Under the pieces are notes generated by a model. It was not told the DNA's origin. It did not search any database and was given only the letters and a program-made list of their open reading frames with translations. Shown here piece after piece: positions 1-11,858 of a DNA stretch of 64,000 nt. The position numbers and the translations under genes are program-made. Position 1 is the first letter of the stretch. Each line of letters starts with the position of its first letter. Source of the DNA: Adineta steineri (Eukaryota > Rotifera > Eurotatoria > Adinetida > Adinetidae); NCBI GenBank assembly GCA_905250115.1, contig CAJNOI010000315.1, positions 16,763 to 80,762 on the forward strand, in the 5' to 3' direction.

Positions 1-2099
1 TCATCACCATCATTATTTATAAATCATTGTCGAAAAATGACTGAACAATTACAAAAATTGAAACCGATTTGGGAGGAAAAATTAGTCGATTTACAAAATC
101 AACTTAAAAATATATCTTCATTACAAGGCTCAACAATGACAAACGAAGTTTGTATAAATTTAAGACAACAAAATAATTTACTTTTTGTTATATAGACAAC
201 ATTTCTACAACGTCGATTGACTTTAATTAATTTATTACAATTGCTAAGTAAAGAAAAGGAACTTGATGATACGGACTTATCTATTCGCGTAAGAAATTTT
301 GACAAAAAAAAAAGAATTTTTTATTTTTCTATTGAATAGATTGATATTGATCGAGTATTACATGAAGATAAATTAGGTAAATTAGACTTATCATTAAGAA
401 GATTAGTATATTTATAATCGTCTTAATATATAGCTGTTCAACTTCAAGATGAACTTTCAACATTACTACAACATCAGGTTAATATTTTATCAGTATTTCA
501 AGTGTTTTGTGAGAGAAATATTCAATATAATCAGTCTGATCTATTGATGATTAGAATATTTCACTTCAGATACTCAAAATAAGCTTGACTATCGCATATC
601 TATCTTTTCTAGTCTTTATTAAACGATTTTACCTCATTATTTCATTGGAATTGTCAGCTATATTCGTCGAATGAACAAGATCGTGTTGAACATGTTCTAC
701 TATTATTACGTGAACAAATAACTACAACTGATAGTTATATGTCACATGTTAGTCAGGTAAGTTATCATCTTAGAAAAGATTTTTAAACATATATATCTGT
801 TAAATTCTTATATAGCAATTAAATGAATTAGTAACAAGTTTACGTTCATCAGAAAAATATATTTTATCATATACGAATACAGTTCCATTAATTGATGATG
901 GTAAAAGAAATAAAAAAATTTCTTTTGAAATATTCGAATTGATTATAAATAGGAACTTCTTCTCAACCTAATACGTCATCCAATCGTGATCATTGGCGAC
1001 CATATGATAAAACTGATATAGATTTCATGAAAACAAGGGTATAGAAAATGATTATTTTTTTATATTATTAATATAATGTGATATAATTTAGGAATCTCGA
1101 TTGCAACAATCTCGTCGAAGTAAATTATTTATTTAAATTGAAAAATCTTATCTTTTCTTTCTATTCAGATGAAAATATCAATGAAAAATCGTCAAGTAAA
1201 TATATTCTAAAAAGTTTCTTAATTCTTTTTTCTCTTCTAGAATTAAGATCGACTTCAATGCCTCGTCTGAGTAATTCTGAAGAATCCGATCATAATTTAG
1301 TACATAATTTCTTATTGATTTTGTCAAAAAAATAAGGAGATTTACTTTTAGGATCGTGATACTATACGAAAATCATTAATAAAAGCTTATACAACAGATT
1401 TAAATCGAAATAATAGTAATAATAGTGGTGTACTAACACGTTTTGCCACAGTTAAATCAGCTAAACGTAATGATAAAACCCCATCAAATGTAAAGGTCTA
1501 TTGTAATAATAAAATATTTCAATTCATATAGCTTTAATTTTTGTTATTTTAGAGTATTTTGAAATCATATCCTCATATACATTCATCAAATGGAAGAAAA
1601 AAAGATTATGATATTGATATAGAAGTCGATATACCTGATCGATTTATTGATTTTGATAGTAATGATCAAATATTAACAACTAATGAACGTATAGAAAGAA
1701 TTAAGAAAAAAGATGATGTACGAAGAGTACTTTCAAAACAAAGGTATAAAATTATTGTTTGATAATTGAATTTTTACCTCTTATTTTTTTGTCAGTATAC
1801 ACGAAGCAAATAATCAAACTTTTAGCGATGATGATATAAAAGTAGGATCTAATCGTCAAAAATATAGCAAAAAACGTGAAAGAGTATGTAGGAAGAAAGA
1901 AAACTATTTTATGATTGAGTTATATTTATAGGCACTAAATCTACGATCAATGTTTACTGAAGAAGCAAAAGAAAAGAACCATCAAATCACAGGTTTGTTT
2001 CATTTTCTATTTATTCACATGAAATTAACTGATGCATTTGTAGGAAAACATTATATGAATAAATCATATCAACAGCGAATGGCTTATCCAAATGCATGA
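1..2099 (+). CDS. coiled-coil protein, 3' part (possibly PLEKHA-like)
   Basis: The window opens inside an exon that reads without a stop from base 1 (it contains MTEQLQKLKPIWEEKL) and continues through about a dozen short exons separated by 40-100 bp GT-AG introns that keep one frame. The last exon ends in YPNA and the stop TGA at 2097-2099. The protein is rich in Leu/Gln/Glu heptad-like stretches in its first third (for example around 200-300 and 430-720). A polar, Ser/Asn-rich middle follows, then a basic helix ERIERIKKKDDVRRVLSKQ near 1690-1742. The order of coiled coil, disordered linker and C-terminal basic helix recalls the C-terminal half of PLEKHA5/6/7-type PH-domain proteins, but no PH domain is in view, so this is a weak guess. 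The 5' part lies outside the window. The gene structure is well supported; the family is not. Confidence 0.6.
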
Positions 2100-2633
2100 A
2101 TTTAGATTTTATTCACACATCTTATTCTCATACTTTTTTTAAATTTCAATAACGCAATTTTTCAATGACATATACTTTTGCTTGTATCACTATTTTTTAT
2201 ATTTGCGCATGTCATTTTTTTATTTGTACGATTCTATTTCTCGAATTATTAGTTAAGATTTGATACTTTTGCGCAGATTGAGATTGTACATCGTCATTTA
2301 TATTCTATATTCTCAATAAAATTCATTTTGCATGTAAGTGTTAGAATGGAAATTGATTTATAATGGTGACATCTATTTATGTACAGATTCTTCCAATAGT
2401 TCATCCAATAAGTTGTATTAACTAGAAGTGCTTTTATCTCTATCATTTATTATCTGTATGTATGCTTGAGGTTTAGTTAATCAGATTATTTTTATGACTA
2501 AAGAAAAATTTTCATATTTGTTTTTGAATAAATAATTGGAAATTACATGCATATTAATCAGTTGAGTAGTATACTATCGAATTACACATTCCAAATATGA
2601 AAAATAACAATATTTTTTGCAGATTAATTTCTA
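2100..2633. other. intergenic spacer
   Basis: AT-rich spacer of about 530 bp between two + strand genes. It has several AATAAA-like sites (for example near 2316) that could end the upstream transcript. Just before the next start there is a pyrimidine tract ending in TTTTTTGCAG (about 2613-2622), a splice-acceptor-like site 11 bp before the ATG. No coding potential is seen. Confidence 0.5.
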
Positions 2634-3023
2634 ATGGCAGAAGGCATCATGTGTTATTTTTCAACTGTTATACTATTTTTCATCGTTATTTCATTTATTA
2701 ATACTGAAAAAATTTGTCCTGGTTATGGATTTGTACGATTTCCAGAAAATTGTACATCAACATGTTCAACAAATAATGATCAATGCTCGAAAGGTACAAA
2801 ATGTTGTCAACGTCTTACAGAACCATGTGGTTTTCATTGTATAAAACCTAAAGATGATGTCAAAAAATCTGGTGACTGTCCACAGTTACAAGCCAATAAT
2901 CCATTCTGGTTTTTATGTGATGGACATTATTGTGATGTGGATAGCGATTGTAAAGGTATGGCAAAATGTTGTACAAATATTTGTCGTTCTAAAATATGTG
3001 TCATGCCACACTCATCCAAATGA
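2634..3023 (+). CDS. secreted protein with two WAP (four-disulfide core) domains
   Basis: Single-exon ORF of 129 aa. Residues about 5-24 (CYFSTVILFFIVISFINTEK) form a signal peptide. Two domains follow with eight cysteines each in the WAP spacing, including the diagnostic vicinal pairs KCC: residues about 27-71 (CPGYGFVRFPENC...TKCC...GFHC) and about 81-124 (CPQLQ...DSDCKGMAKCC...KICVMP). WAP domains are small extracellular modules, often serine-protease inhibitors or antimicrobial proteins, and that role is inferred only from the fold. A second in-frame Met at residue 6 could be the real start; either gives a signal peptide. The splice-acceptor-like TTTTTTGCAG just upstream suggests a 5'UTR intron or trans-splicing. 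A poly(A)-like AATAAA lies about 110 bp after the stop. Confidence 0.85.
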   Translation: MAEGIMCYFSTVILFFIVISFINTEKICPGYGFVRFPENCTSTCSTNNDQCSKGTKCCQRLTEPCGFHCIKPKDDVKKSGDCPQLQANNPFWFLCDGHYCDVDSDCKGMAKCCTNICRSKICVMPHSSK

Positions 3024-3553
3024 ATATTAATTCCAAATGTTACATTATCAATTACTTCTTCTTTTTTTTGTATAATCAATCATATATAAACTTATGAAAT
3101 TCTTTTTTTATACAAAAATATTAATCTTTGTTCAATAAATATAAAAGAAATTAAAGTTGTCGTTCTTGACTGTAGATAGAAATCGATATATATGATCACT
3201 GTAATATGTTCCATACAAAAAAAAGAAGTTGAATCTTATGTTCTTATGCATTGACCAATAATCGGTTGTTTTTCCATTATTTGATTGATTCTTGAAAAAT
3301 ATTAGTTACATTTCTATTAATACAGTATGAAAAATTTTCCACTTTCATTAGAAAGAAAGTTGACTTTTCTTTTCGTTGATTGTAAATAGAAAAAAAACAA
3401 TGAGGTTTTTTCCAAGCATAAACATAACACGTGCCAACGTGACGATGAAAAGAAAGCAGAACACGTCGTCGTTCGTATAGATTACGACATATTAAAGTAA
3501 AAAAATGTGATTGTACATTACATTTGATAGAGAACTACATACAAGCAAACAGC
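3024..3553. other. intergenic spacer
   Basis: About 530 bp of AT-rich sequence between the WAP gene and the F-box/LRR gene. It should hold the 3' end of the former (AATAAA near 3135) and the promoter of the latter. A short GC-richer patch (about 3428-3480, with ACACGTGCC and repeated CGT/ACG) is the only compositional change. No gene is seen. Confidence 0.4.
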
Positions 3554-6500
3554 ATGTCTCTATTAAGTTTACCATTCGAAATGTTACATCGTATTTTTGA
3601 CTATTGCGATATGAAAACAATTCTTCTATCAATTCGTTCTGTCTGCAAATATCTTCATAGTGCTACTAATATTTATAATCGATTGGAATTGAAATATGAT
3701 CCGTCTTCAACTTTGAAATATGATATACTTTCTCGTCTTATTATTCAATCTGAACGTATTGTTTCATTGATTATCATCAATAAAACGAGTGATAAAGATG
3801 ATGCACTTTCTTCATTCGACAAAATTTTCAACATTAGACAATTCACTCGACTTCGTTTCTTGACTCTTGATGGTATCGATTGTGAAATAGCAAAGAATTT
3901 TTTAGTAAAAATTTCTTCTGAGTCGTTGACTACGCTTTGGTTTCGTGTGAACGATGCAGAAACATCTATTCATATCTTATCAACTGCTACTCGATTCAAT
4001 CTTCGAAAGCTCGTCCTGAATAAATCAAATTTAATAATGATACGCGATATTTCATGGCCAATACAATGGGAACTAAGGCATTTAGAAATAGGTATTTGTA
4101 CTTCAAGTCAATATCATACTATTATCAAACAAAATCCTCATTTACAAACATTTGTTATGCAAGATTGCGTTGAATATCTTGAAGATTCTCGTATGATGAT
4201 AAGTAGATCATTTGATCAACCATGTGCTTCAATATTGAAGTCTTTGACTATCATGGGCTGTTCTCTCAGTTTAGAAGAACTAGAATTGTTACTTTCATGG
4301 ACACCGATACTTATCGATTTGGAACTCATTTTCCATTGCGATTTATTTGATTCTGTATTGGATGGCTATTGCTTAGAACAAATTATCAAAAGCAAGTTAC
4401 CGTTACTGCGTCAATTTACTTTTTTCTTTTCATACAAATATTTTTCTCGATCTGACAACGCTCCAAATAGCATTAAATCTATTATAGCACCGTTTCGAAC
4501 ACCATTTTGGCTGGAAGAAAAAAGTTGGTTTGTTATCTGCGATCACGTATTTGAAATGCAGGTAATCGAACTCTATACAATCCCAGCGAAAATTAGACAT
4601 GAATCTACACTTTGGTTTGGCAGATCATTTGAATATATGCCATTCCATGCAAGGCGACAATACTTATACCATCTAACACCAAACTCTGTATTCTCAGAAC
4701 ATGGAATGAATAATGTGAATAATCTACTCCGATGTGAAATATCGTCAGCAGATTATATCTGTCGATTTACTCGTACATCATCCAATAAAACAAATGAAGA
4801 AGCTGAGGAAGAGGTATGCGATAGCGATCTGATCGTTCTTTTTAACATTACTATTATTTCTGTTTATAGGCATTGGTCATACTAGATCTTAGCAAACGCA
4901 GAATAGATGACAATATGGTACAAGATCTCGCTGATGCTTTGGAGCAAGACAATGTAAGTCAGTCTATTGTTTTATTTAAATACTTTTCAAATGTTCATTA
5001 TTTTTCTACTACATATAGACCTGTGCTACATTAAATCTGTCGAATAATAGTATTCAAGATATCGGAGCTCATTATCTCGCTAATATGTTAAAACATAATA
5101 CGGTAACTCTCATTGCAATCTTTCCTTTTCTTTCTCTCAAAAAATTTATTTGTAACTATAGACACTCAACGCAATAGATCTTAGTGGCAATGGAATCGGT
5201 GATTTAGGAGCTCAATTTCTTGTTGAATGTTTAAAACATAATACCGTAATATGATCATCATTTTATTTTTGAGAATATAACTATCTTTTCTTGTGTAGAC
5301 ACTCATGGCACTTAATCTAAACGGTAATTCAGGTCAGTCTTGCTTAGTTGTTGAAGCAATACTCAAAAGTCGCACTGATAGAGTAAGATATTAATCTTCT
5401 CATTATTTATTTCAAAGTCTTATGTATAGACACTGACAACACTAGATATTTCGAACAATCGAATTGGAAATATAGGAGTACAGATTCTTGCTAACTACTT
5501 AAAATCCAACACAGTAAGTTTTTTTTCTTTTGTATATTCATATATCTTCTTGAAACATATAGACAATTACCATATTAAATATCTCGAATAATAATATCGA
5601 CGATACCGGAGTACAATGTGTAGCAAATTTATTAAAAGACGACAAGGTAATCTTTCGATTGTTATCTGTTTTTTCTTTCTTTCTTACAGGCGATCGTTTC
5701 ATAAATAGATACTTAATTCAATCGATCTAAGCAACAATCTCATTGGGGATCAAGGAGCTCGATATCTCCTTGAAAATTTAGAACAAAATATAGTAAATTA
5801 ATCTTGTTTTCTTTTGGACTTTTTTTATTTTCTTTACATAGACATTACTGACACTGAAATTAGGTAAAAATAAAACGCCATATTGTATATTTGTGGAGAA
5901 CATTGTAAATATTCGTGGTGATAGAGTAAGATTTCTATTACTCTAATATAATAATTTCACTGATGATTTCTTTTCGCATGCAGACACTTACCACGGTGAA
6001 TATGTCTAATCATCGATTAGAAGATGACGATGTACGACTTATCATAACTGCTTTGAAAGACAATAAGGTATTTCTATTTTTCTGTTATGATTTTACATTT
6101 TTTTCTGCTATAAACAGGCACTTGTTTCATTGAATATGTCAAAAAACCAATTTGGATACCTTGGATTACAACATCTCACTGATTTGCTACGTCATATCAC
6201 AGTAAGATTGTCTTGCTATCTAATTTTCTTACTTTGATTCACGTATAGATATTCACCACTTTGGATTTAAGTGCCAATCAAATAGATGACAAAGGAACAG
6301 AGGCTCTCGTCAGTATTTTACGAAATCTAATGGTAATTAAAATTAAAATTTTGATTCTTCATATTATGAATTTCATCTAAATAAAAAGACACTGACAACA
6401 CTTAACATCTCGAACAATCAAATTAGCAATCATGGAATAAAAGCTATAACCGACGCACTAAAATATAGCAAAGTATAGCGATGTTTTTGTCATCAATATT

Positions 6501-7401
6501 ATAATTACATTCTGTTCATCATGTAGACACTTACCAAATTGGATCTTAGTAGTAATCAAATCGACGCTACTGGAGCACATTATCTCGCAGAAGCTTTGGA
6601 ACACAATCAGACGACAGTAACAAGTTTAAATATATCGAACAATTCTATTGGACCAGAAGGTGCAAAATGTTTTGCTAATACATTACGAAATACTAAAGTA
6701 ACTTTCTTGACTTTGATTGTCTCTAACTCTATTATTTCTATCTACATTCAGACACTAAATGAGCTGATTATGTCGAACAATCGAATCGGTAATACCGGAG
6801 CGGAACATCTTAGTGATGCTTTAAAAGAAAATACAGTAATCTTCTATTCCAACATCTATTTAATGTCTCAATTTGTTTTCTATACATAGACATTAACAAT
6901 AATTGATCTTAGTAGTAATCAAATTGTAGGCCACGGTATATTAAATCTAGCAAATGCTTTGAAAAAGAATACAGTAATCATCTACCTCTGTTCTCTCGCT
7001 TTGTATTATTCAATGTATATATGTAGACACTTACGACACTACATTATCGAAATAATCGAATGCAATCCATTGGCACAAAATATCTCGCTGATGCTTTGAA
7101 ATGTAATAACGTGAGTGTTTTTTCAAATTGTCAGGTGTATTCAATGCTTCTTTTTTTCTTCTATGCGTAGTCACTAACATTACTAAGCCTTCAATGTAAT
7201 GAAATTGGTGATAATGGAGCATTACATCTTGTAGATGCTTTAAAAAATAATAAGGTAATTATCCTTTTCTTTTTCGTCAATCTGATCTAAGAGCACTGTT
7301 TTATTTAGGCATTACAAAAGATTTATTTGGGCAGAAATGGTATTTCCACAAAAGTATGGGATGAATTAACATCGATTGGTGGAAAAGAAGTGTTGAATTA
7401 G
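3554..7401 (+). CDS. F-box protein with about 19 leucine-rich repeats, one repeat per exon
   Basis: Exon 1 (3554-4813, 420 codons) starts at the ATG of MSLLSLPFEML; an upstream in-frame extension begins with TTG and is not used here. Residues 4-45 are an F-box (LPFEMLHRIFDYC...IRSVCKYL), followed by a long helical region. Then come 18 small exons, all in phase 0, starting at about 4870, 5020, 5162, 5299, 5431, 5564, 5709, 5842, 5984, 6119, 6249, 6389, 6527, 6752, 6890, 7027, 7172 and 7309. Each encodes one 28-residue RI-like repeat of the type TLxxLDLSxNxIGDxGAxxLAxALxxN. The exon at 6527-6697 holds two repeats without an intron. The last exon ends in KEVLN and TAG. The product is about 955 aa. 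F-box proteins normally recruit targets to SCF ubiquitin ligases with the LRRs as binding surface; the repeat type also resembles NLRC3-like receptors, but no NACHT is present. Two repeats (exons at 5299 and 5842) are degenerate. Confidence 0.82.
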
Positions 7402-7596
7402 TTATTCTCTTCAAAAAATAGTCATGAATCTTAAGATAACATTCTGTTTTTTTTTATACCCTTATCTATATTCAGCCTTAATTCTGAGAACTGATTTTGT
7501 AATTATTCTTTTATATTCAAGAAAAAATAAACAAACTTTCGAATCAATGATTTGTTATTGAAACTTTTAGAGTCTTAGGAGTGCTAGTGGGTGGGT

Positions 7597-7633
7597 GTGG
7601 GTGTGGGTATCAACACGAGATACCCACACCCAC
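7597..7633. repeat. G-rich/C-rich hairpin, telomere-like unit (H1)
   Basis: Left arm 7597-7611 GTGGGTGTGGGTATC pairs perfectly with right arm 7619-7633 GATACCCACACCCAC across a 7-base loop. The left arm extends upstream as more GTGGG units (from about 7588). It is the cleanest member of a dispersed family in this window. Confidence 0.9.
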
Positions 7634-8086
7634 GCACTCAAGAAATAATTATAAAACTGAGAATGTTCCTTGAAAATTATCACGATAAATATTTTTGATT
7701 TATTTTTATCGAATTGATCGTTAATAATTATAAGAGAGTAAGTGTATGTTAATGTTATTCTTAACTAATCAGTTGGTACATAAGCAATTGTATTATTTTC
7801 GTTTGCTAATCGATATATATATCTTTAGATAATCACTCACAGATGACAAATTTTAATCAACATCTGCACTATTTGTTCATTTCAAAAGATCCTTGAAAAT
7901 GAAAATAAAATAAGAAAAATATAATTTGCATAATTATAATAGTACTTATGAAGGCAAATATGTTAAGAGAAGAATCAAGTTCTTAATTTGCTGTAGACAA
8001 AAAAATACAAATTTTTTTCAAATGTCTTGATTGTGTGAGATATGGTGAGAAGTATCAGTGCCATATATTCTTTATATATATATATG

Positions 8087-8175
8087 TTGTAGGCAAAATT
8101 AGAATTCAGTCAAATTCGGAATTTGCCCAGGCAGAATTAGAATTCCAGTTCTGCCTGGGCGAAATTAGAATATTA
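8087..8175. repeat. short repeat cluster with 15-bp hairpin
   Basis: Three similar units GGCAAAATTAGAATTC, GGCAGAATTAGAATTC and GGCGAAATTAGAAT follow each other. TTTGCCCAGGCAGAA pairs with TTCTGCCTGGGCGAA (one mismatch) around a 12-base AT-rich loop at about 8124-8163. Function unknown; it could be the core of a small foldback element. Confidence 0.6.
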
Positions 8176-8338
8176 TTGATTTCGACTATAAAACTTGGGT
8201 AAAAATCAGTAAGAGAAATAGGTAAAAGGCTAAGACTGATAGTGAGGGTGAGGGCGAAGGTGTTGATGAGGATGATGAACTTTGAATGCGAGAGTAAGGA
8301 GGAGGGTAAAAGTGACAGTGAATAATCGCGGAAAACCT

Positions 8339-8411
8339 TGAGGGTGTGGGTGAATATATACTAATCTCTCAACCACCCCCAACCCACTCACACCCACATC
8401 CACACCCTCAA
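8339..8411. repeat. G-rich/C-rich hairpin (H2)
   Basis: TTGAGGGTGTGGGTG (8339-8353) pairs with CATCCACACCCTCAA (8397-8411) at 14 of 15 positions. The loop of about 43 bases includes more C-rich units (CACCCCCAACCCACTCACACCC). Confidence 0.8.
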
Positions 8412-8738
8412 TTTTTTCAATACTTCTTATAAAGAATAACAAGTTTTTTTCTAGATTTTATCTTGTTTCTTCAAAAGCTTCTCATAAAAAATTCTACATC
8501 TTTCATTTCTAACATTGAGATTTTTCTTTATTGAACTTTAAAGCAAATATAAAACAAAATTTTGTCTCTGTCAGATGTCACATTTCATTAGTTATAGATT
8601 GTACACAAAAACTGTCAACTTGAATATATATGCATGAACTTCCATCTAAACATAACAACATTTAATTTTATTTCAAGAAAAGATTACTACAAACACAAAA
8701 TGAAAAGTAATGAATAATTTGAGTCATCGAGTTTTTGT

Positions 8739-9760
8739 TCAATTTTTTGTTCTTTTGTCTAACAATTCTACTCCATTAATAGATTGTTGAACTGCAACTA
8801 CTTGGTTTGATCTTAGCCAAAACAATATCCGACCTTTGACTGCTTGACGAAAACGACTTGATGAAATCAAAAACATATAACAGCTTCCCTAAAAAAATAA
8901 TTTCACAAAATATACTTGTTTAATTATCTCACAACAGAAATAAATATACATACGGAAAAATAAAGAAAAGATATTAAACTTTCCATTGTTATAGTAAAAT
9001 CTTCAATGCTTAATCGATCTGTGCCTTTACTAACTCCAGATGTAATTAAACCATAAGCATTAATGATACCACTTGGTCCAATACAAACAGCAACAAGTAC
9101 TACTTGAATCAATGTCATTTTTACTAGTTGACGATCAGCTTGTTGTTCAGAGAGAACTCTTGTCAATTGAATATTACGATATGCCAGATATCCAAATAAA
9201 GCCATTATTATAACTGGAAGAGTACACACAAAAATGAGATAAAATGGTGGAATATAGGCGGCAAAGATACTATTGGTGATGGTACATGCCATCGTTCCTG
9301 ATGGAATACTGTAAAATAAAAGAAGAAGAATATTATGAAGACACCAGATAATGATGACAATAATGGTAATTCGATGTGCCCATTTTATATTGCTCAATCG
9401 ACGAAGATATGCACTTTGTGATGTAACAAAATATTGATCGATTGTTGCTAAACATGAAAAAGTTAATGTACTTGAACCAAAAGTATAAACAATAAACCAT
9501 CGTATTTTACACCAACTTATTGATATTCGAGTTAAATCATATCCAAAACCATTCATGACAATACGAGAAGAAAGACATATTGCTATATAAAGAAAATTGA
9601 ATATTGCAGCAACAAGAAAATAAAATGTACAAGGATTTGTGCGATAACTCCGAATACTTGAAAATACGATAATATTAATTCCATCGCCAACTATGCCAAT
9701 AATAAGGATAAATGGACCAAGATAACGTATAAGTTGTTGACTAATGTATAATAATGACAT
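8739..9760 (-). CDS. rhodopsin-like seven-transmembrane receptor (rotifer orphan type)
   Basis: Two exons: 9760-8954 (269 codons, starting MSLLYISQQLI) and 8888-8739 after a 65-bp intron, both in phase 0, giving 318 aa. Seven hydrophobic segments are visible: residues about 13-35, 45-70, 85-110, 130-150, 170-195, 220-240 and 255-280, the last crossing the splice junction (YFS then GSCYMFLISSSRFRQ). Expected class A features are a Cys in the first extracellular loop (SISWCKIRW), a conserved Cys in loop 2 (TMACTITN), and a basic stretch after TM7 (SSSRFRQAVKGR). The DRY motif is replaced by IDQYF after TM3 and no canonical NPxxY is seen, as in many bdelloid FMRFamide-receptor-like orphans. Ligand unknown. 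Confidence 0.85.
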
Positions 9761-11858
9761 GATGATTATTGTTGATTCAGACGGTGTTTTGATAATCTAT
9801 AAAAAATATTGTGTGATTATTAGTAAATAAATACGATAAACAAAAGATCAACTAAAATATCAATCATTGTGAGATAGAAACAAATTTTGATATGCGCTTA
9901 TAACACGAAAGTTGAGCGAGTATTTTTTTAGAGAAAAAACGCTCTGTCATATTCTCATTATGGTTGTCTTGCTTCTCATTTTTATCCTTTTTTTTACTGT
10001 TTCTTAATGAAGTTAAGGCTTAATTTGTGTTACTCAAATAGAAACACCAATAGAAAACAAGCTACGAATACTGTTTGATATTTAATTGTTTCCAGGAGAA
10101 AAGACTCTTTTATCAATATAAAAAGCCATTTGCTCAGAATCAGATTTTTAATTAAAATAATGAGATAACACATGAAAAGAGACGAATGGCTGCTTAATTT
10201 GAGTTCTAATATAAGTAAAATTTTTGAAAATTGTAGAGTCACTCAGTTAATACCAACAGAAAAAAATTATATAAACAACATTAAACAATCGTGTCAGTTG
10301 AGTAGAGCAGCAGGAAAGCAGAAAAAAAATTATTTAAAAAATTATAAATTTATTTAAATGGACTCAGACAACCGTATTAACTTAGCAGAAAAGAAGAAAA
10401 ACAAATGTATTTATAAATTTAAAACTTTATATTAATTGAACTACAGACTTGTAGCTTTGGTAAGCAGAAACAGAATCTATTCCAAACATAGTTTATTAAG
10501 AAAGTGTTTATGTTTATGAAATTTTTGACCAGATGTTTACTGTTGTCAAGGAGATCTCAAAATATAACGCTTTTCTCTAATATGCACTAAAATCGCTATT
10601 ATCGCAACGAACTTTTCAAGAGATGGGAAATACGTTGTGAGCAACTTAGGTTTATATCTACATTTGGTTATTTATAAATAATACTGTCAAACATGACAGT
10701 TCAATTCAACGATTGAACTACGCGTTCAATTCTTCAAGTTTCCAATCAGTCAGATGTTTAGATATAAAACTATTATGACCTTCACATGAATCATTCTGCC
10801 TTTACCTTAACAGAAGTTCGGACTACTCCTTGCCAATTGTTACGGTTTCACTACCGCTCTTCTCTACTTTTATGCAAAACTAACATGACTGCCTAGTTTT
10901 CGTTTATATAAATTTATAAATATAAGAAATTCTTTTTATTTAATTTCGATATCATATTAAGATCCCTCCTTCCCCACTCGAAAAAGGTCGGAATCAATTA
11001 AATGCATCGGGAGATAGCCCGAAGTTTGCTCTTTCAGAAACACTATGCTTTTCTTTTGGTGCGCCTCTCTTTTTGATAATTTAGATCATGTTTTGCTTGA
11101 AAAATAGACTTTTTTCATAGAAGAGTGTGGGTGTGGGTATCCATGGTGTAGAATTATTATACCCACAGCGACACCGACATAATTACCATGACATCTACAT
11201 CCGCATCCACCCTCAGAAAGGAATGATTTGTTCATCTCTGTTTGTTCCTAGTTAATCATAACTATATTTATGGCGATGAAAGATTTTAACAAAATTACTT
11301 AGCATATAATGAAAAATAAATAATCGTATCTGAAAAAACTTCAGTGTATGGTGTAAAGTATTGTTAATAATTCAGACAGATTTGTCTGATAACAGATCAA
11401 GTTATATTAAAATTCGTCAGCCATGAAACTAATGATTTTTTTTCTTGATTGGTACATTTGACTCTGTTTTATGAGAACAAATTCTGTGCTATCTTATAAA
11501 ATATCTATATTTGATTTTGTCATCAGACCACAATACAGAGCTTGAATAAAAATTAAAAAAAATTAATTTAAACTTTGCTGATTATTACCGAGAACATGCT
11601 ATTCATATCAATGATTTACCATTTTATATCGATAAAGTTACCGTAACAAAAACTTTTTGTATAGTTGCTATAGGAATTCTATCGTTCTGTAGTTGATATC
11701 ATTCTTCTTCGTTTTTTTCTTCCAACAAGTACTTACACCATCATATGACACCTATTACAAAACAAACATTTACTCATTTAATCGGAAGAAGAAAAAAACA
11801 ATACGTCATATAACTGATATATAAGGCTGCGTAACAATCATTTCATCAGTAATCTACA
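9761..11858. other. intergenic region, no gene recognised
   Basis: About 2.1 kb between the divergent 7TM receptor and the second F-box/LRR gene. It holds one G-rich hairpin (11123-11205) and otherwise AT-rich sequence. Two small opposite-strand ORFs near 10030-10357 overlap each other, lack family features and look accidental. The 150 bp before 11859 should hold the promoter of the F-box gene. A splice-acceptor-like CATTTCATCAG lies 9 bp before its ATG. Confidence 0.4.
11123..11205. repeat. G-rich/C-rich hairpin (H3)
   Basis: GAGTGTGGGTGTGGGTAT (11123-11140) faces ATACCCACAGCGACACC (11159-11175), with a 9-bp perfect core GTGGGTAT(A). A further C-rich run, CATCCGCATCCACCCTC, follows at about 11199-11215. 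Confidence 0.7.

Larger units (their letters stand above)
7402..8738. other. intergenic region with three hairpins
   Basis: About 1.3 kb between two convergent genes (the F-box/LRR gene on + and the 7TM receptor on -). It holds a perfect 15-bp G-rich/C-rich hairpin at 7597-7633, a cluster of GGC-rAATTAGAATTC units with a strong hairpin at 8126-8163, a purine-rich stretch 8220-8330 with repeated GAGGGTGAGGG, and a second G-rich hairpin at 8339-8411. Open frames here are low-complexity products of these repeats. Confidence 0.5.

Noticed and set aside
3524..3553. Upstream extension of the F-box gene
   Set aside because: It begins with TTG, not ATG; the first ATG at 3554 directly precedes the F-box.
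8790..8830. GTTTTGGCTAAGATCAAACC on the minus strand resembles the 5' region of U2 snRNA
   Set aside because: It lies in the coding sequence of the 7TM receptor's last exon, in frame after the conserved RFRQ tail; no Sm site or further U2 similarity follows.
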